The notes: a model not told the origin generated them from the letters alone. A stretch of DNA of 8,934 nt from Anaerotignum sp. (GCA_017560955.1 JAFZDV010000209.1:1-8934); one strand, 5' to 3'. Positions 1-8,249 are shown, counted from the first letter of the stretch. Numbers and translations are program-made.

Positions 1-1773
1 AAAACAACACTGGTTGACCAGCTGCTGAAACAGAGCGGTATCTTCCGTTCCAATCAGAATGTGCAGGAAAGAGTTATGGACAGTGGTGACATTGAAAGGG
101 AAAGAGGTATTACAATTCTTTCCAAAAATACAGCGGTAAATTACGGTGATATGAAAATCAATATCATCGATACACCCGGTCACGCAGACTTCGGCGGTGA
201 AGTAGAGCGTGTACTGAAAATGGTAGATGGTGTTGTACTGGTAGTAGATGCTTTTGAAGGCCCTATGCCCCAGACAAAATTCGTTCTGCGTAAAGCGCTG
301 GAACTGAACCACCCCGTTGTGGTTTGCGTGAATAAAATCGACAGACCTGAAGCAAGACCTGATGATGTTATTGATGAAGTTCTGGAACTGTTCATGGAAC
401 TGGATGCAAATGACGATCAGCTGGATTCTCCCTTCGTATTTGCTTCCGCAAGAGGCGGCTACGCTTCCGAGGATTCTTCCGTAAGAGAAGGCGACATGAA
501 ACCTCTGTTCGAAGCGATTATCAACCATATCCCTGCTCCTAAAGGCGATATGGAAGCGCCTGCACAGGCACTGATCTCCACAATCGACTACAGCGAGTAT
601 CTGGGTCGTATCGGTATCGGTAAAATCGAAAACGGCACACTGAAAGTAAATGATGAAGTTGTCGTTCTGAATATGCATAATGCAGAAACACAGAAAAAGG
701 TTCGTATCACAAAACTGTACCAGTTCGAAGGTCTGCAGAGAGTAGAAGTAAAAGAAGCATCCGTTGGTAATATCGTTGCTCTGAGTGGTATCGAAAACAT
801 TGCCATTGGTGATACCATCTGCTCTCCCGAAAAACCTGAGGCACTGCCTTTCGTAAAAATTTCCGAACCTACACTGGCAATGAACTTCTCTGTAAACGAT
901 AGCCCCTTCGCAGGTCAGGAAGGCAAATATGTAACTTCCAGACAGATCCGTGACAGACTGTTCAAAGAACTGAACACAGATGTCAGCCTGCGTGTAGAAG
1001 ATACAGATAATCTGGACAGTGTGAAAGTATCCGGCAGAGGCGAACTGCATCTGTCTATCCTGATCGAAACACTGAGAAGAGAAGGTTACGAATTCCAGGT
1101 TTCCAAACCTGAAGTTCTGTTCAAACAGATCGAAGGCAAAAAATGTGAACCTATGGAAGCAGTTACAATCGATGTCCCTGAAGAATTCGTTGGTAACGTT
1201 ATCGAAAAACTGGGCTCCAGAAAAGGCGAAATGACAAATATGTACCCCTCCAAAGGCGGTTATACAAGACTGGAATTCTCCATTCCTGCAAGAGGCCTGA
1301 TCGGCTACCGCAGCGAATTTATGACAGATACAAAGGGTAACGGTATCCTGAATTCCCTGTTCGATGGCTATGAACCCTACAAAGGCGACATCGTAACTCG
1401 TTCTCAGGGCTCTCTGGTAGCTTTCGAAAGCGGCGAAGCGGTAGCATATGGTCTGTTCAATGCACAGGAACGTGGCGATCTGTTCATTGGTGCAGGTACA
1501 AAAGTTTATGAAGGTATGGTAGTTGGCAGAAACTCCCGTTCCGATGATATGGATATCAATGTCTGCAAGAGAAAACAGCTGACAAACACTCGTGCATCCG
1601 GCTCTGATGATGCGCTGAAACTGACACCCCATATCACAATGTCCCTGGAACAGTCCATGGAATTCATCAGCGATGATGAACTGCTGGAAGTAACACCCAG
1701 CAACCTGCGTATCAGAAAGAAAATTCTGGATAACACACTGCGCAGAAAAGCAAGAAACAGAGCAAACAGCTAA
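1..1773 (+). CDS. typA: TypA/BipA translational GTPase, 5'-truncated by the window edge
   Basis: TypA/BipA is a ribosome-binding GTPase of the EF-G/LepA class. In the cytoplasm it supports 50S subunit assembly and translation under cold or other stress. The frame is open from base 1, and 590 codons are visible. The first visible residues, [13 protein letters not shown], are the end of the P-loop (usual HVDHGKTTL), so about 20 N-terminal residues are missing and the full length would be near 610, normal for the family. In visible numbering: switch I ERERGITI at 32-39, G3 DTPGHADF at 57-64, G4 NKID at 111-114, G5 SA at 149-150. The EF-G-like domain III motif [13 protein letters not shown] is near 343, the TypA-type [11 protein letters not shown] near 430, and the C-terminal domain contains [15 protein letters not shown] near 523. 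The GTG at 61 is internal, not the start. Leu is almost always CTG, which suggests high expression. The flippase gene follows after 42 bases. Confidence 0.97.
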   Translation, partial: KTTLVDQLLKQSGIFRSNQNVQERVMDSGDIERERGITILSKNTAVNYGDMKINIIDTPGHADFGGEVERVLKMVDGVVLVVDAFEGPMPQTKFVLRKALELNHPVVVCVNKIDRPEARPDDVIDEVLELFMELDANDDQLDSPFVFASARGGYASEDSSVREGDMKPLFEAIINHIPAPKGDMEAPAQALISTIDYSEYLGRIGIGKIENGTLKVNDEVVVLNMHNAETQKKVRITKLYQFEGLQRVEVKEASVGNIVALSGIENIAIGDTICSPEKPEALPFVKISEPTLAMNFSVNDSPFAGQEGKYVTSRQIRDRLFKELNTDVSLRVEDTDNLDSVKVSGRGELHLSILIETLRREGYEFQVSKPEVLFKQIEGKKCEPMEAVTIDVPEEFVGNVIEKLGSRKGEMTNMYPSKGGYTRLEFSIPARGLIGYRSEFMTDTKGNGILNSLFDGYEPYKGDIVTRSQGSLVAFESGEAVAYGLFNAQERGDLFIGAGTKVYEGMVVGRNSRSDDMDINVCKRKQLTNTRASGSDDALKLTPHITMSLEQSMEFISDDELLEVTPSNLRIRKKILDNTLRRKARNRANS

Positions 1774-1815
1774 TTTGAACTTAAATTGATTTTGAGATAG
1801 AAAAGAGGTGCGACA

Positions 1816-3450
1816 ATGGCAGCAAGAGCAAAGAAAAAAAGCGGCGGCTTTATCAAACAGGCGGCAATTCTGGCGGCGGCCAGTCTGCTTGTGCGCTTTT
1901 TAGGCTTTGTATACCGTTTGCCCCTGACAAATATGATTGGGGACGAGGGGAACGCGATCTATGCCGGTGGGTATTATATTTATACCTTTCTGTTGATCCT
2001 GTCCTCGGCTGGTCTGCCTGCGGCGATCTCTAGGCTGGTTTCTGAGCGTATTGCTCTGAAACAGTATCGAAATGCCCATAGAGTATTTCATTCTGCACTG
2101 ATTATTTCTACTGTACTAGGCATCTTTTTTGCGCTGCTGCTGTTTTTAACGGCAGAAAAAATGGCTGTTTTGGTACAGTCTCCAGATAGCTATTATGCAA
2201 TTCTGACCCTTTGTCCGACATTGGTTATCGTAGCCATCATGTCTGTATTCCGTGGCTATTTCCAGGGTATGCATACCATGGTGCCTACGGCCATTTCCCA
2301 GATCATCGAGCAGGTGTTTAATGCCTTTTTCAGTGTTTATCTGGCATGGGTATTCCTGAGTGTCAGCATTCCTGAGGGTATGACAAAAAATATTCCTCTG
2401 GCGGCAGCAGGTGGTACTATGGGTACCGGTATTGGTGCGTTGGCTGGCTTGATCGTTGTGGTTTTTGCTTACTGCCTTATCAGAAAATATCTGCTGTGGC
2501 GTGTAAATCGTTGCAAACAGCCCTATGAAGAAACAAAAGGTGAACTGATCGGGAAAGTTCTGCAGACAGCATGGCCCATCATTGCCGGTACAGCGGTATT
2601 CAGTATCACAAATATGGTGGATATGGCCATGGTTTTACGTATTCTGGTCAATACTGGGTTTACTCAGAATGAAGCAGAAATCCTTTATGGTCAGCTTTCC
2701 GGTAAATTTGTTACTCTGACTACGCTGCCAGTAACTATTTCCACAGCCATTGCAACTGCAGCTTTGCCCAGCATTGCGGCATCCGTAAAACTGAAAGAGA
2801 AAAAACAGGTGCGCAGAAAAATGGCATTGACATATCGTGTGTCCATGATCATTTCTGTGCCTGCGGCAGTGGGTATCAGTGCATTGGGTCCTCAGATCAT
2901 TCAGATGCTGTTCCCCAGTGCGTCTGACGGCGGTATGCTGCTGACAGTAGGCGGCATTTCCATCATCTTCCTGGCCCTTTGCCAGACATCCACAGGCATT
3001 CTGCAGGGCATCGGTCATATCAAAGTGCCTGTAGTTGGTGCGATTCTGGGTGCTATTACAAAAGTGATCCTGAATGCACTACTGATCCGCATTCCTGCGA
3101 TTAATGTTCTGGGTGCTGTTCTGTCTACAACAGGCTGCTATCTGGTTGCAGGTGTGTTTGATGTGATCATGCTGTCCAAACTGACAGGAACAAGATTTGA
3201 TTTTATGGGCAGTTTCCTGAAGCCTGTGATCGGCTCTGTTGCTATGGCAGCAGGTGCGATCGGCAGTTATCAGCTGTTCTTTGAACTGGTTGGCAGCAAT
3301 ACCATTGCAACTCTCTTGGCGATCTGTGTGGCTATTGCTGTTTATGGTCTGGTGATGCTCCTGATCAAGGGTATCGTCGAAGAAGACCTGCAGGCAGTTC
3401 CAGGCGGCGGCAAACTGACAAGAATTCTGAAAAAACTGCGTTTATTATAA
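1816..3450 (+). CDS. MurJ/YtgP/SpoVB-type polysaccharide (lipid II) flippase, MOP superfamily
   Basis: This is a 544-residue multispanning membrane protein of the polysaccharide-biosynthesis/MATE-like MOP superfamily. Relatives in Firmicutes (YtgP/MurJ, SpoVB) move undecaprenyl-linked peptidoglycan precursor across the membrane for vegetative or spore wall synthesis. The N-terminus is short and basic (AARAKKK), then hydrophobic segments repeat to about residue 518, consistent with 14 helices. Family hallmarks are FRGYFQGMHTMVPTAISQ at 145-162 followed by EQ, the helix 7-9 region with NMVDMAMVLRIL near 266-277 and LPVTISTAIATAALPSIAAS at 304-323, and QTSTGILQGIGH at 390-401. The length equals that usual for YtgP. 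The ATG start is set by AGAGGTG at 1804-1810, five bases upstream. It probably shares a transcript with typA and is closed by the terminator at 3462-3498. I cannot decide from sequence alone between general MurJ and sporulation SpoVB roles, so no symbol is given. Confidence 0.9.
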   Translation: MAARAKKKSGGFIKQAAILAAASLLVRFLGFVYRLPLTNMIGDEGNAIYAGGYYIYTFLLILSSAGLPAAISRLVSERIALKQYRNAHRVFHSALIISTVLGIFFALLLFLTAEKMAVLVQSPDSYYAILTLCPTLVIVAIMSVFRGYFQGMHTMVPTAISQIIEQVFNAFFSVYLAWVFLSVSIPEGMTKNIPLAAAGGTMGTGIGALAGLIVVVFAYCLIRKYLLWRVNRCKQPYEETKGELIGKVLQTAWPIIAGTAVFSITNMVDMAMVLRILVNTGFTQNEAEILYGQLSGKFVTLTTLPVTISTAIATAALPSIAASVKLKEKKQVRRKMALTYRVSMIISVPAAVGISALGPQIIQMLFPSASDGGMLLTVGGISIIFLALCQTSTGILQGIGHIKVPVVGAILGAITKVILNALLIRIPAINVLGAVLSTTGCYLVAGVFDVIMLSKLTGTRFDFMGSFLKPVIGSVAMAAGAIGSYQLFFELVGSNTIATLLAICVAIAVYGLVMLLIKGIVEEDLQAVPGGGKLTRILKKLRLL

Positions 3451-3461
3451 TTTGAAATTAC

Positions 3462-3498
3462 AAGAGGAGCGTTTTAATAAAAGGAACGCTCCTTTTTT
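3462..3498 (+). terminator. Rho-independent terminator after the flippase gene
   Basis: AGGAGCGTT at 3465-3473 is perfectly complementary to AACGCTCCT at 3485-3493. The loop is 11 bases, and a run of six T follows at 3493-3498. The stem can be extended outward by G-T and A-T pairs (3462-3464 with the first Ts). It begins 11 bases after the flippase stop codon, so it should end the typA-flippase transcript and separate it from uvrC. Upstream readthrough would have to cross it to reach uvrC. Confidence 0.88.
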
Positions 3499-3540
3499 AC
3501 AAAACAGAAAAAATCTATAAAAAGGAAAAGTGGTGAGTTT

Positions 3541-5406
3541 ATGTTTGATATTCAGGAAGAACTGAAAAAATTGCCCCAGAAACCGGGAGTTTATCTGATG
3601 AAAGATGCGGATGGTCATGTCATTTATGTTGGTAAGGCCATCAATCTGAAAAATCGTGTAAGACAATATTTTCAGAGCAGCCGAAATCAGACAGCTAAAA
3701 CCCAGTCTATGGTGCCGAATATCAAAGAATTTGAATATATCGTAACAGACTCCGAGATGGAAGCATTGCTGCTGGAATGTAACCTCATTAAGAAATATCA
3801 CCCTTACTATAATATCCTGCTGAAAGATGATAAGACGTATCCTTATATCAAGGTAACGGTTCAGGAAGATTATCCCCGTATCTTCATTACTAGACGAATG
3901 GAAAAGGATAAGGCGAAGTATTATGGGCCTTTTACGGATGTTCTGGCGGCGAAAGAAACAGTGGAAACTCTGCATAAACTGTTTCCCATTCGTAAATGTA
4001 AAAAAGTGTTTCCCAGAGATGTTGGGAAAGAACGCCCCTGCCTGAATCACCATATCGGCCAGTGTCTTGCTCCCTGCAGCGGCAATGTGCCCAAGGAAGA
4101 GTATCAGGCTTATGTGAAAGATGCCATGGATTTTCTGGAAGGCAAACATGACGGTATCATGAAAAAAATGGAACAGGAAATGATGCAGGCGGCGGAAAAT
4201 ATGGAGTTTGAAAAAGCGGCATCTCTGCGTGATAAAATTCGTTCTATCCGCAGTGTGGCGGAAAAACAGAAAATTTCCAACACTGGTCTGGGAGATGCAG
4301 ATGTCATTGCCTTTGTTCGTGCCTTTGATGAATGTCTGGTGCAGGTATTCTTTATCCGCAGCGGCAAGATGACCGGCAGAGAGAATTTCACACTGACGGC
4401 TTTCGAGGAACAGAGCCGAGCGGAAATCCTGACGGCTTTTGTGAAGCAGTTCTACAGCGGCACAGCCTATGTGCCGAAAGAAATCATCCTGCAGGAAGCT
4501 TTGGTGGAGGAAGAAACAGAACTGGTTGCCGATTATCTTTCTGAAAGAAGAGGCAGTAAAGTTACGCTGACCGTTCCTGTGAAAGGTGAAAAGCATAAAC
4601 TGGTGGAACTGGCGCATAGAAATGCTATGCTGATTTTTGAACAGTTTGGTGAAAAATTGAAACGAGAAGAACAGCGTACAAAAGGTGCTATGGAGGAAAT
4701 CCGAAAAGCCCTTGGTCTGGAAGGAAAACTGCAGCGAGTAGAAGCCTACGATATTTCCAATACACAGGGCTTCGAATCTGTTGGTTCTATGGTTGTTTTT
4801 GAGGATGGTCGCTCTAAAAACAGCGATTATCGTAAGTTTAAGATCAAAACTGTAGTTGGTCCTAATGATTATGCTTCCATGAAAGAAGTCATTACCAGAA
4901 GACTGAATCATGCAATGAAAGAAAAAGTGGAAGGGAAAACATCCAGTTTTACCCGTCTGCCTGACCTGATTTTTATGGACGGCGGCAAGACACAGGTGCA
5001 CGCGGCAGAGGAAGTTCTGATGGCCTTTGGCATGAATATTCCTGTCTGCGGTATGGTAAAAGATGATAAACACAGAACAAGAGGTCTTCTGTTTAAAGGA
5101 GAGGAAATACATATTCCTCTGACTTCTGAAGGATTCAAACTGGTAACTCGCATTCAGGATGAGGTACATCGCTTTGCTATTACCTATCATAGAAAGCTGA
5201 GGGATGAACGAAATCTGCATTCTGTTTTGGATGATATCAAGGGCATTGGTGAAGTCCGTAGAAAAGCCCTGATGCGTCATTTCGGCAGTATTGAGAAAAT
5301 TGCAGAGGCGGAAGTTGCAGACCTTCTGGAAGTGGATGGCATGACCATTCCCGCGGCGGAGTCGGTGTATCTCTTTTTCCATCGGGAAGAATTGCAAAAC
5401 GGATGA
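3541..5406 (+). CDS. uvrC: UvrABC system protein C (excinuclease subunit)
   Basis: UvrC is the nuclease of nucleotide excision repair and cuts on both sides of a lesion marked by UvrA-UvrB. The 621-residue protein is complete. The N-terminal GIY-YIG nuclease that makes the 3' cut has PGVYLM at 15-20, IYVGKA at 28-33, Arg39 and the metal-binding Glu at 79 (LLLECNLIK). Cysteines 153, 167, 175 and 179 match the four that hold an iron-sulfur cluster in E. coli UvrC. The UVR domain that binds UvrB is near 205-243 (EFEKAASLRDKIRSI). The RNase H-like nuclease for the 5' cut shows AYDISNTQG (Asp404), NDYASM (Asp443), FMDGGKTQ (Asp480) and DEVHRF (His543). Paired helix-hairpin-helix motifs close the protein (DDIKGIGEVRRKAL near 564-577, then DLLEVDGM). 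Start ATG 3541 has GGTGAG at 3532-3537 a few bases upstream. It lies behind a terminator and heads the uvrC-hprK-murB-rapZ-whiA run. Confidence 0.97.
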   Translation: MFDIQEELKKLPQKPGVYLMKDADGHVIYVGKAINLKNRVRQYFQSSRNQTAKTQSMVPNIKEFEYIVTDSEMEALLLECNLIKKYHPYYNILLKDDKTYPYIKVTVQEDYPRIFITRRMEKDKAKYYGPFTDVLAAKETVETLHKLFPIRKCKKVFPRDVGKERPCLNHHIGQCLAPCSGNVPKEEYQAYVKDAMDFLEGKHDGIMKKMEQEMMQAAENMEFEKAASLRDKIRSIRSVAEKQKISNTGLGDADVIAFVRAFDECLVQVFFIRSGKMTGRENFTLTAFEEQSRAEILTAFVKQFYSGTAYVPKEIILQEALVEEETELVADYLSERRGSKVTLTVPVKGEKHKLVELAHRNAMLIFEQFGEKLKREEQRTKGAMEEIRKALGLEGKLQRVEAYDISNTQGFESVGSMVVFEDGRSKNSDYRKFKIKTVVGPNDYASMKEVITRRLNHAMKEKVEGKTSSFTRLPDLIFMDGGKTQVHAAEEVLMAFGMNIPVCGMVKDDKHRTRGLLFKGEEIHIPLTSEGFKLVTRIQDEVHRFAITYHRKLRDERNLHSVLDDIKGIGEVRRKALMRHFGSIEKIAEAEVADLLEVDGMTIPAAESVYLFFHREELQNG

Positions 5407-5416
5407 TTTTCGGTTA

Positions 5417-5425
5417 TGCTATACT
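5417..5425 (+). promoter_or_regulatory. possible extended -10 promoter for hprK
   Basis: TGCTATACT at 5417-5425 fits an extended -10 element (TGn followed by TATACT, five of six to TATAAT). It lies in the uvrC-hprK gap, 41 bases before the preferred hprK start. There is no good -35: TTGCAA at 5392-5397 is 22 bases away, which is too far. Extended -10 promoters can work without a -35, so hprK and the genes behind it may have a weak start of their own in addition to readthrough from uvrC. This is inference from a short motif. Confidence 0.33.
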
Positions 5426-5452
5426 TAGGAAGAAATCTGTTTTTTGAATAAG

Positions 5453-5458
5453 AAAGGA
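5453..5458 (+). promoter_or_regulatory. Shine-Dalgarno sequence that decides the hprK start
   Basis: AAAGGA at 5453-5458 lies eight bases before ATG 5467, a normal spacing. It runs into the upstream in-frame ATG at 5458, which would leave no spacer at all. This favours initiation at 5467 over 5458. Confidence 0.6.
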
Positions 5459-5466
5459 TGAAGTGT

Positions 5467-6384
5467 ATGTATTCTGCGGAACTGATCAAAATCGTAGAGG
5501 CATTTCAACTTGTGAATATATTGCCCGAAATTTCCCTGCAGGGAAGAGTCGTAAAAAAGAAAGAGGTAAACAGACCTGCTCTGCAGCTGGGCGGTTTTTA
5601 TCAGAGTTTTGATAATGAGCGTATTCAGGTGATTGGCCGTGTAGAACATAGTTTTCTTTTGAGTCTGGATGAAGAAAAAAGAAAAAAGGCTGTCTATGGT
5701 CTGTTCAAAAGGGAAATTCCCTGTCTGATTGTCTGCAGAGATATGGAAGTGTTTCCTGAAATGCTGGAATATGCCAGAGAATTTGATACACCTATCCTTT
5801 GCACTGCCCAGAGTACAACAGATTTTATCGCAGAACTGATTTACTGGCTGCGAGAAGAACTGGCAGACCGTGTGATGATGCATGGTGTACTGGTGGATAT
5901 CTATGGCGAAGGTGTACTGATCACAGGTGCCAGCGGTATTGGTAAAAGTGAAACTGCGCTTGAACTGATTAAAAGAGGCCATCGTCTGATCGCAGATGAT
6001 GCGGTAGAGATCAAAAAAATTGCGGACAGAAGACTGATCGGCTCCTGTCCTGAAATCATCCGTTACCTGATCGAACTGAGAGGTATCGGTATCATCAATG
6101 TAAAAGAACTGTTCGGTGTTGGTTCTGTCAAAGACCAGAAAACAGTAGACCTTGTGATCAAACTGGAACTGTGGGATGGCGGCAACAAAGGTACAGCCTA
6201 TGACAGACTGGGACTGAATGAAGAATATATGGAAATTCTGGGGAATAAAGTACAGTTGAATACGATTCCTGTACGCCCCGGCAGAAATGTGGCGATCATC
6301 TGTGAATCTGCTGCCATTGCAAACCGTCAGAAGAAGATGGGCAAGAATACAGCGAAGGAATTTGTGGATATGATCGGTAAATAA
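5467..6384 (+). CDS. hprK: HPr kinase/phosphorylase
   Basis: HprK phosphorylates HPr of the sugar phosphotransferase system on Ser46 when glycolytic intermediates and ATP are high, and removes the phosphate when inorganic phosphate is high. P-Ser-HPr is the CcpA co-repressor in Firmicute carbon catabolite repression. The protein has 305 residues from this start, close to the usual ~310. The N-terminal domain spans about 1-130. The kinase domain shows MHGVLVDIYG (His139), P-loop GASGIGKS at 154-161, the catalytic acidic pair in HRLIADDAVEI (Asp177-Asp178), the HprK signature ELRGIGIINVKELFG at 203-217, and IPVRPGRN at 267-274. An in-frame ATG at 5458 would add three residues, but its Shine-Dalgarno spacing is nil, so 5467 is preferred. 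Tandem in-frame stops TAA TGA end the gene, and the murB ribosome-binding site overlaps the second one. All catalytic motifs look intact. Confidence 0.96.
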   Translation: MYSAELIKIVEAFQLVNILPEISLQGRVVKKKEVNRPALQLGGFYQSFDNERIQVIGRVEHSFLLSLDEEKRKKAVYGLFKREIPCLIVCRDMEVFPEMLEYAREFDTPILCTAQSTTDFIAELIYWLREELADRVMMHGVLVDIYGEGVLITGASGIGKSETALELIKRGHRLIADDAVEIKKIADRRLIGSCPEIIRYLIELRGIGIINVKELFGVGSVKDQKTVDLVIKLELWDGGNKGTAYDRLGLNEEYMEILGNKVQLNTIPVRPGRNVAIICESAAIANRQKKMGKNTAKEFVDMIGK

Positions 6385-6396
6385 TGAGGTGAAAAA

Positions 6397-7305
6397 ATGG
6401 AGAAATTCGTAATGGAACTGCAGGAAAAATTGGGGGAAGAAGGCCTGAAACTGCAGGAACCTATGAAAGAACATACAACATTCCGTGTGGGCGGCCCTGC
6501 GGATCTGTTTCTGATGCCTAAGAATGCAGAAGAACTGAAGGAGTCCATCGAGATCCTGAAAAAATATGATGTGCCTATGATGGTCATCGGCAATGGCAGC
6601 AATCTGCTGGTGCGTGATAAAGGCATTCGTGGTGCTGTGATCCAGATTTATAATCGCATGGCTGAAATTACAGTAGACGGCGAAATCATTGAGGCACAGG
6701 GCGGCGCACTTCTCAGTGCAGTGGCAGCAAAGGCGGCAGATGCATCTCTGACAGGTCTGGAATTTGCCAGCGGCATTCCCGGCAGTATCGGCGGTGCAGT
6801 TGTAATGAATGCAGGCGCTTACGGCGGCGAAATGAAAGATGTCCTTGTGAGTGTAGATGTGCTGACAAAGGAACTGGAAGTGAAAACGATCCTTGCGGAA
6901 GAACTGGAACTGGGTTACAGACACAGCATTGTTCCTGAAGCAGGTTATATCGTGCTTGGTGCAAAACTGAAACTGACAAAGGGTGAGGATGCAGCCATTC
7001 GAGGCCGTATGGCGGAACTGGCAGAGCAGAGAAGGGAAAAACAGCCTTTGCAGTATCCCAGTGCAGGCAGCACATTCAAGCGTCCTGAAGGCTATTTTGC
7101 AGGTAAACTGGTGCAGGATGCAGGACTGAAAGGCAAAACCATCGGCGGTGCGCAGGTTTCCGAAAAACATTCCGGTTTTCTGATCAATATCGGCGGTGCT
7201 ACAGCGCAGGATATTCTGGATCTGATCGCTTTCTGTCAGAAGGAAGTACAGACACAGTTTGGTGTAACTCTGGAAACAGAAGTGAAAATTGTTGGGGAAG
7301 AATAA
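6397..7305 (+). CDS. murB: UDP-N-acetylenolpyruvoylglucosamine reductase, type II
   Basis: MurB is a cytoplasmic flavoenzyme. With NADPH and FAD it reduces UDP-GlcNAc-enolpyruvate to UDP-N-acetylmuramate, the second committed step of peptidoglycan precursor synthesis. The protein has 302 residues, typical of the shorter type II MurB of Gram-positives. The FAD-binding domain has TTFRVGGPAD at 27-36, GNGSNLLV at 66-73 and SGIPGSIGGAVVMNAGAYGG at 125-144. YRHS at 174-177 supplies the conserved Arg175. YPSAGSTFKRP at 220-230 holds the proton-donor Ser225, and LETEV at 292-296 holds Glu295, equivalent to E. coli Glu325. The start ATG 6397 has GAGGTGA at 6386-6392. Only 12 bases separate it from hprK and the reading frame is the same, so translation is probably coupled. 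Placement behind the carbon-state sensor hprK suggests joint expression. Confidence 0.97.
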   Translation: MEKFVMELQEKLGEEGLKLQEPMKEHTTFRVGGPADLFLMPKNAEELKESIEILKKYDVPMMVIGNGSNLLVRDKGIRGAVIQIYNRMAEITVDGEIIEAQGGALLSAVAAKAADASLTGLEFASGIPGSIGGAVVMNAGAYGGEMKDVLVSVDVLTKELEVKTILAEELELGYRHSIVPEAGYIVLGAKLKLTKGEDAAIRGRMAELAEQRREKQPLQYPSAGSTFKRPEGYFAGKLVQDAGLKGKTIGGAQVSEKHSGFLINIGGATAQDILDLIAFCQKEVQTQFGVTLETEVKIVGEE

Positions 7306-7336
7306 AGAAAACGAAAGAAAAGGGCGGTGACCCATT

Positions 7337-8209
7337 ATGAGATTTGTAATCGTTACAGGTATGTCCGGTGCGGGTAAAACTTCTGTACTGAAGTTTCTGG
7401 AAGACATCAACTTTTTCTGTGTAGATAATCTGCCTCCTGCGCTGCTGCCTAAGTTTGCAGAACTTTGCTATGAGCAGGAAGGTGAAATCGAACGTGTGGC
7501 CATGGGTATTGATATCCGCGGCGGCAGACTGTTCAATGACCTGTTTGAAGTATTATCTGACCTGCAGTCCAAAGGGTATGAATATGAGATCCTGTTTCTG
7601 GATGCTTCTGATGAAGTTCTCATCAAGCGTTATAAGGAAACAAGAAGAAGCCATCCTCTGTCCAGAAATGGCTCCATTCAGGAAGGCATCCTGAAGGAAA
7701 GAGAGATTCTTCGCAATGTAAAAACCAAGGCGACGTATATCATCGATACCAGTCAGGCGCTGACCAGACAGCTGAAAGAGCAGATCAACGGTATCTTTGT
7801 GGAAAATAAAAAGCATGAAAATCTGGTCATCACCATTCAGTCTTTCGGGTTCAAATATGGTATTCCTACAGACAGTGACCTGGTATTTGATGTGCGTTTC
7901 CTGCCAAATCCTTTCTATATTTCTGAACTGAAAGAACTGACAGGCAATGATGAACCTGTCAGCAGTTATGTGATGCAGTTTGAAGAAAGTCAGATCTTTT
8001 TGAATAAACTGGTGGATATGGTAGAATTCCTGATTCCTCTGTATATCAAAGAAGGTAAGAATAATCTGGTCATCAGCATCGGCTGTACAGGCGGCAAGCA
8101 TCGTTCCGTAACGCTGGCGAATGCCCTGTATCAGACACTTGGTCAGGAAAAACATACACTGCTTCTGCAGCATCATGATATCGAAAAAGACGCAAGACAT
8201 AAAAAATAA
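7337..8209 (+). CDS. rapZ: RapZ/YvcJ-family nucleotide-binding protein
   Basis: This is a member of the RapZ (YvcJ, former UPF0042) family: a P-loop ATP/GTPase-like N-terminal domain joined to a C-terminal ligand/RNA-binding domain. In E. coli, RapZ senses glucosamine-6-phosphate and directs decay of the GlmZ small RNA. In B. subtilis, YvcJ hydrolyses GTP and affects competence, and no GlmZ is known there. The 290-residue length is standard. Visible motifs are GMSGAGKT at 8-15 (Walker A), CVDNLPP at 28-34, LFLDA at 86-90 (Walker B-like), SFGFKYGIP at 169-177, [11 protein letters not shown] at 184-194 and [11 protein letters not shown] at 248-258. The protein ends in a short basic tail (RHKK). 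ATG 7337 is preceded by GGCGGTGA at 7323-7330. It lies 31 bases after murB and 45 before whiA, the same rapZ-whiA pairing known in Gram-positives, but with no yvcK between. The actual ligand and target here are unknown. Confidence 0.94.
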   Translation: MRFVIVTGMSGAGKTSVLKFLEDINFFCVDNLPPALLPKFAELCYEQEGEIERVAMGIDIRGGRLFNDLFEVLSDLQSKGYEYEILFLDASDEVLIKRYKETRRSHPLSRNGSIQEGILKEREILRNVKTKATYIIDTSQALTRQLKEQINGIFVENKKHENLVITIQSFGFKYGIPTDSDLVFDVRFLPNPFYISELKELTGNDEPVSSYVMQFEESQIFLNKLVDMVEFLIPLYIKEGKNNLVISIGCTGGKHRSVTLANALYQTLGQEKHTLLLQHHDIEKDARHKK

Positions 8210-8241
8210 CAGTATTTTGATTTTATGCTATTTATATGAGA

Positions 8242-8249
8242 GGCGGGGA
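8242..8249 (+). promoter_or_regulatory. Shine-Dalgarno sequence for the TTG start of whiA
   Basis: GGCGGGGA at 8242-8249 resembles GGAGGTGA, the complement of the 16S rRNA tail, with two departures. It sits five bases before TTG 8255. It resembles the rapZ site GGCGGTGA at 7323-7330. An in-frame TGA at 8237-8239 bars any start further upstream, so this site together with the stop fixes the whiA start. Confidence 0.6.

Noticed and set aside
61..63. GTG as the start of typA
   Set aside because: The frame is open to base 1 and the upstream residues [13 protein letters not shown] are the conserved end of the GTPase P-loop, so 61 is internal.
1775..1802. Possible -35 TTGAAC after typA
   Set aside because: No acceptable -10 lies 16-18 bases downstream (ATAGAA/TAGAAA), so a separate flippase promoter is not supported.
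3496..3521. Candidate uvrC promoter, TTTACA (3496-3501) and TATAAA (3516-3521)
   Set aside because: Each hexamer matches five of six consensus bases, but the spacer is only 14 bases, the -35 lies in the terminator T-run and the start point would fall about 12 bases before the ATG. Too weak to call, although a uvrC promoter is expected after the terminator.
3445..5397. 650-codon open frame on the minus strand opposite uvrC
   Set aside because: It is in codon register with uvrC and exists because uvrC has no TTA, CTA or TCA codons. Its composition (Phe, His, Gln and Cys runs) is that of an antisense shadow, and uvrC is intact with all catalytic motifs.
5425..7410. 661-codon open frame on the minus strand opposite hprK and murB
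   Set aside because: It is in register with both genes, lacks recognisable motifs and has shadow-like composition. It is explained by codon avoidance.
7553..8200. 215-codon minus-strand frame opposite rapZ
   Set aside because: It is in register with rapZ, which is clearly the real gene (P-loop and C-terminal family motifs).
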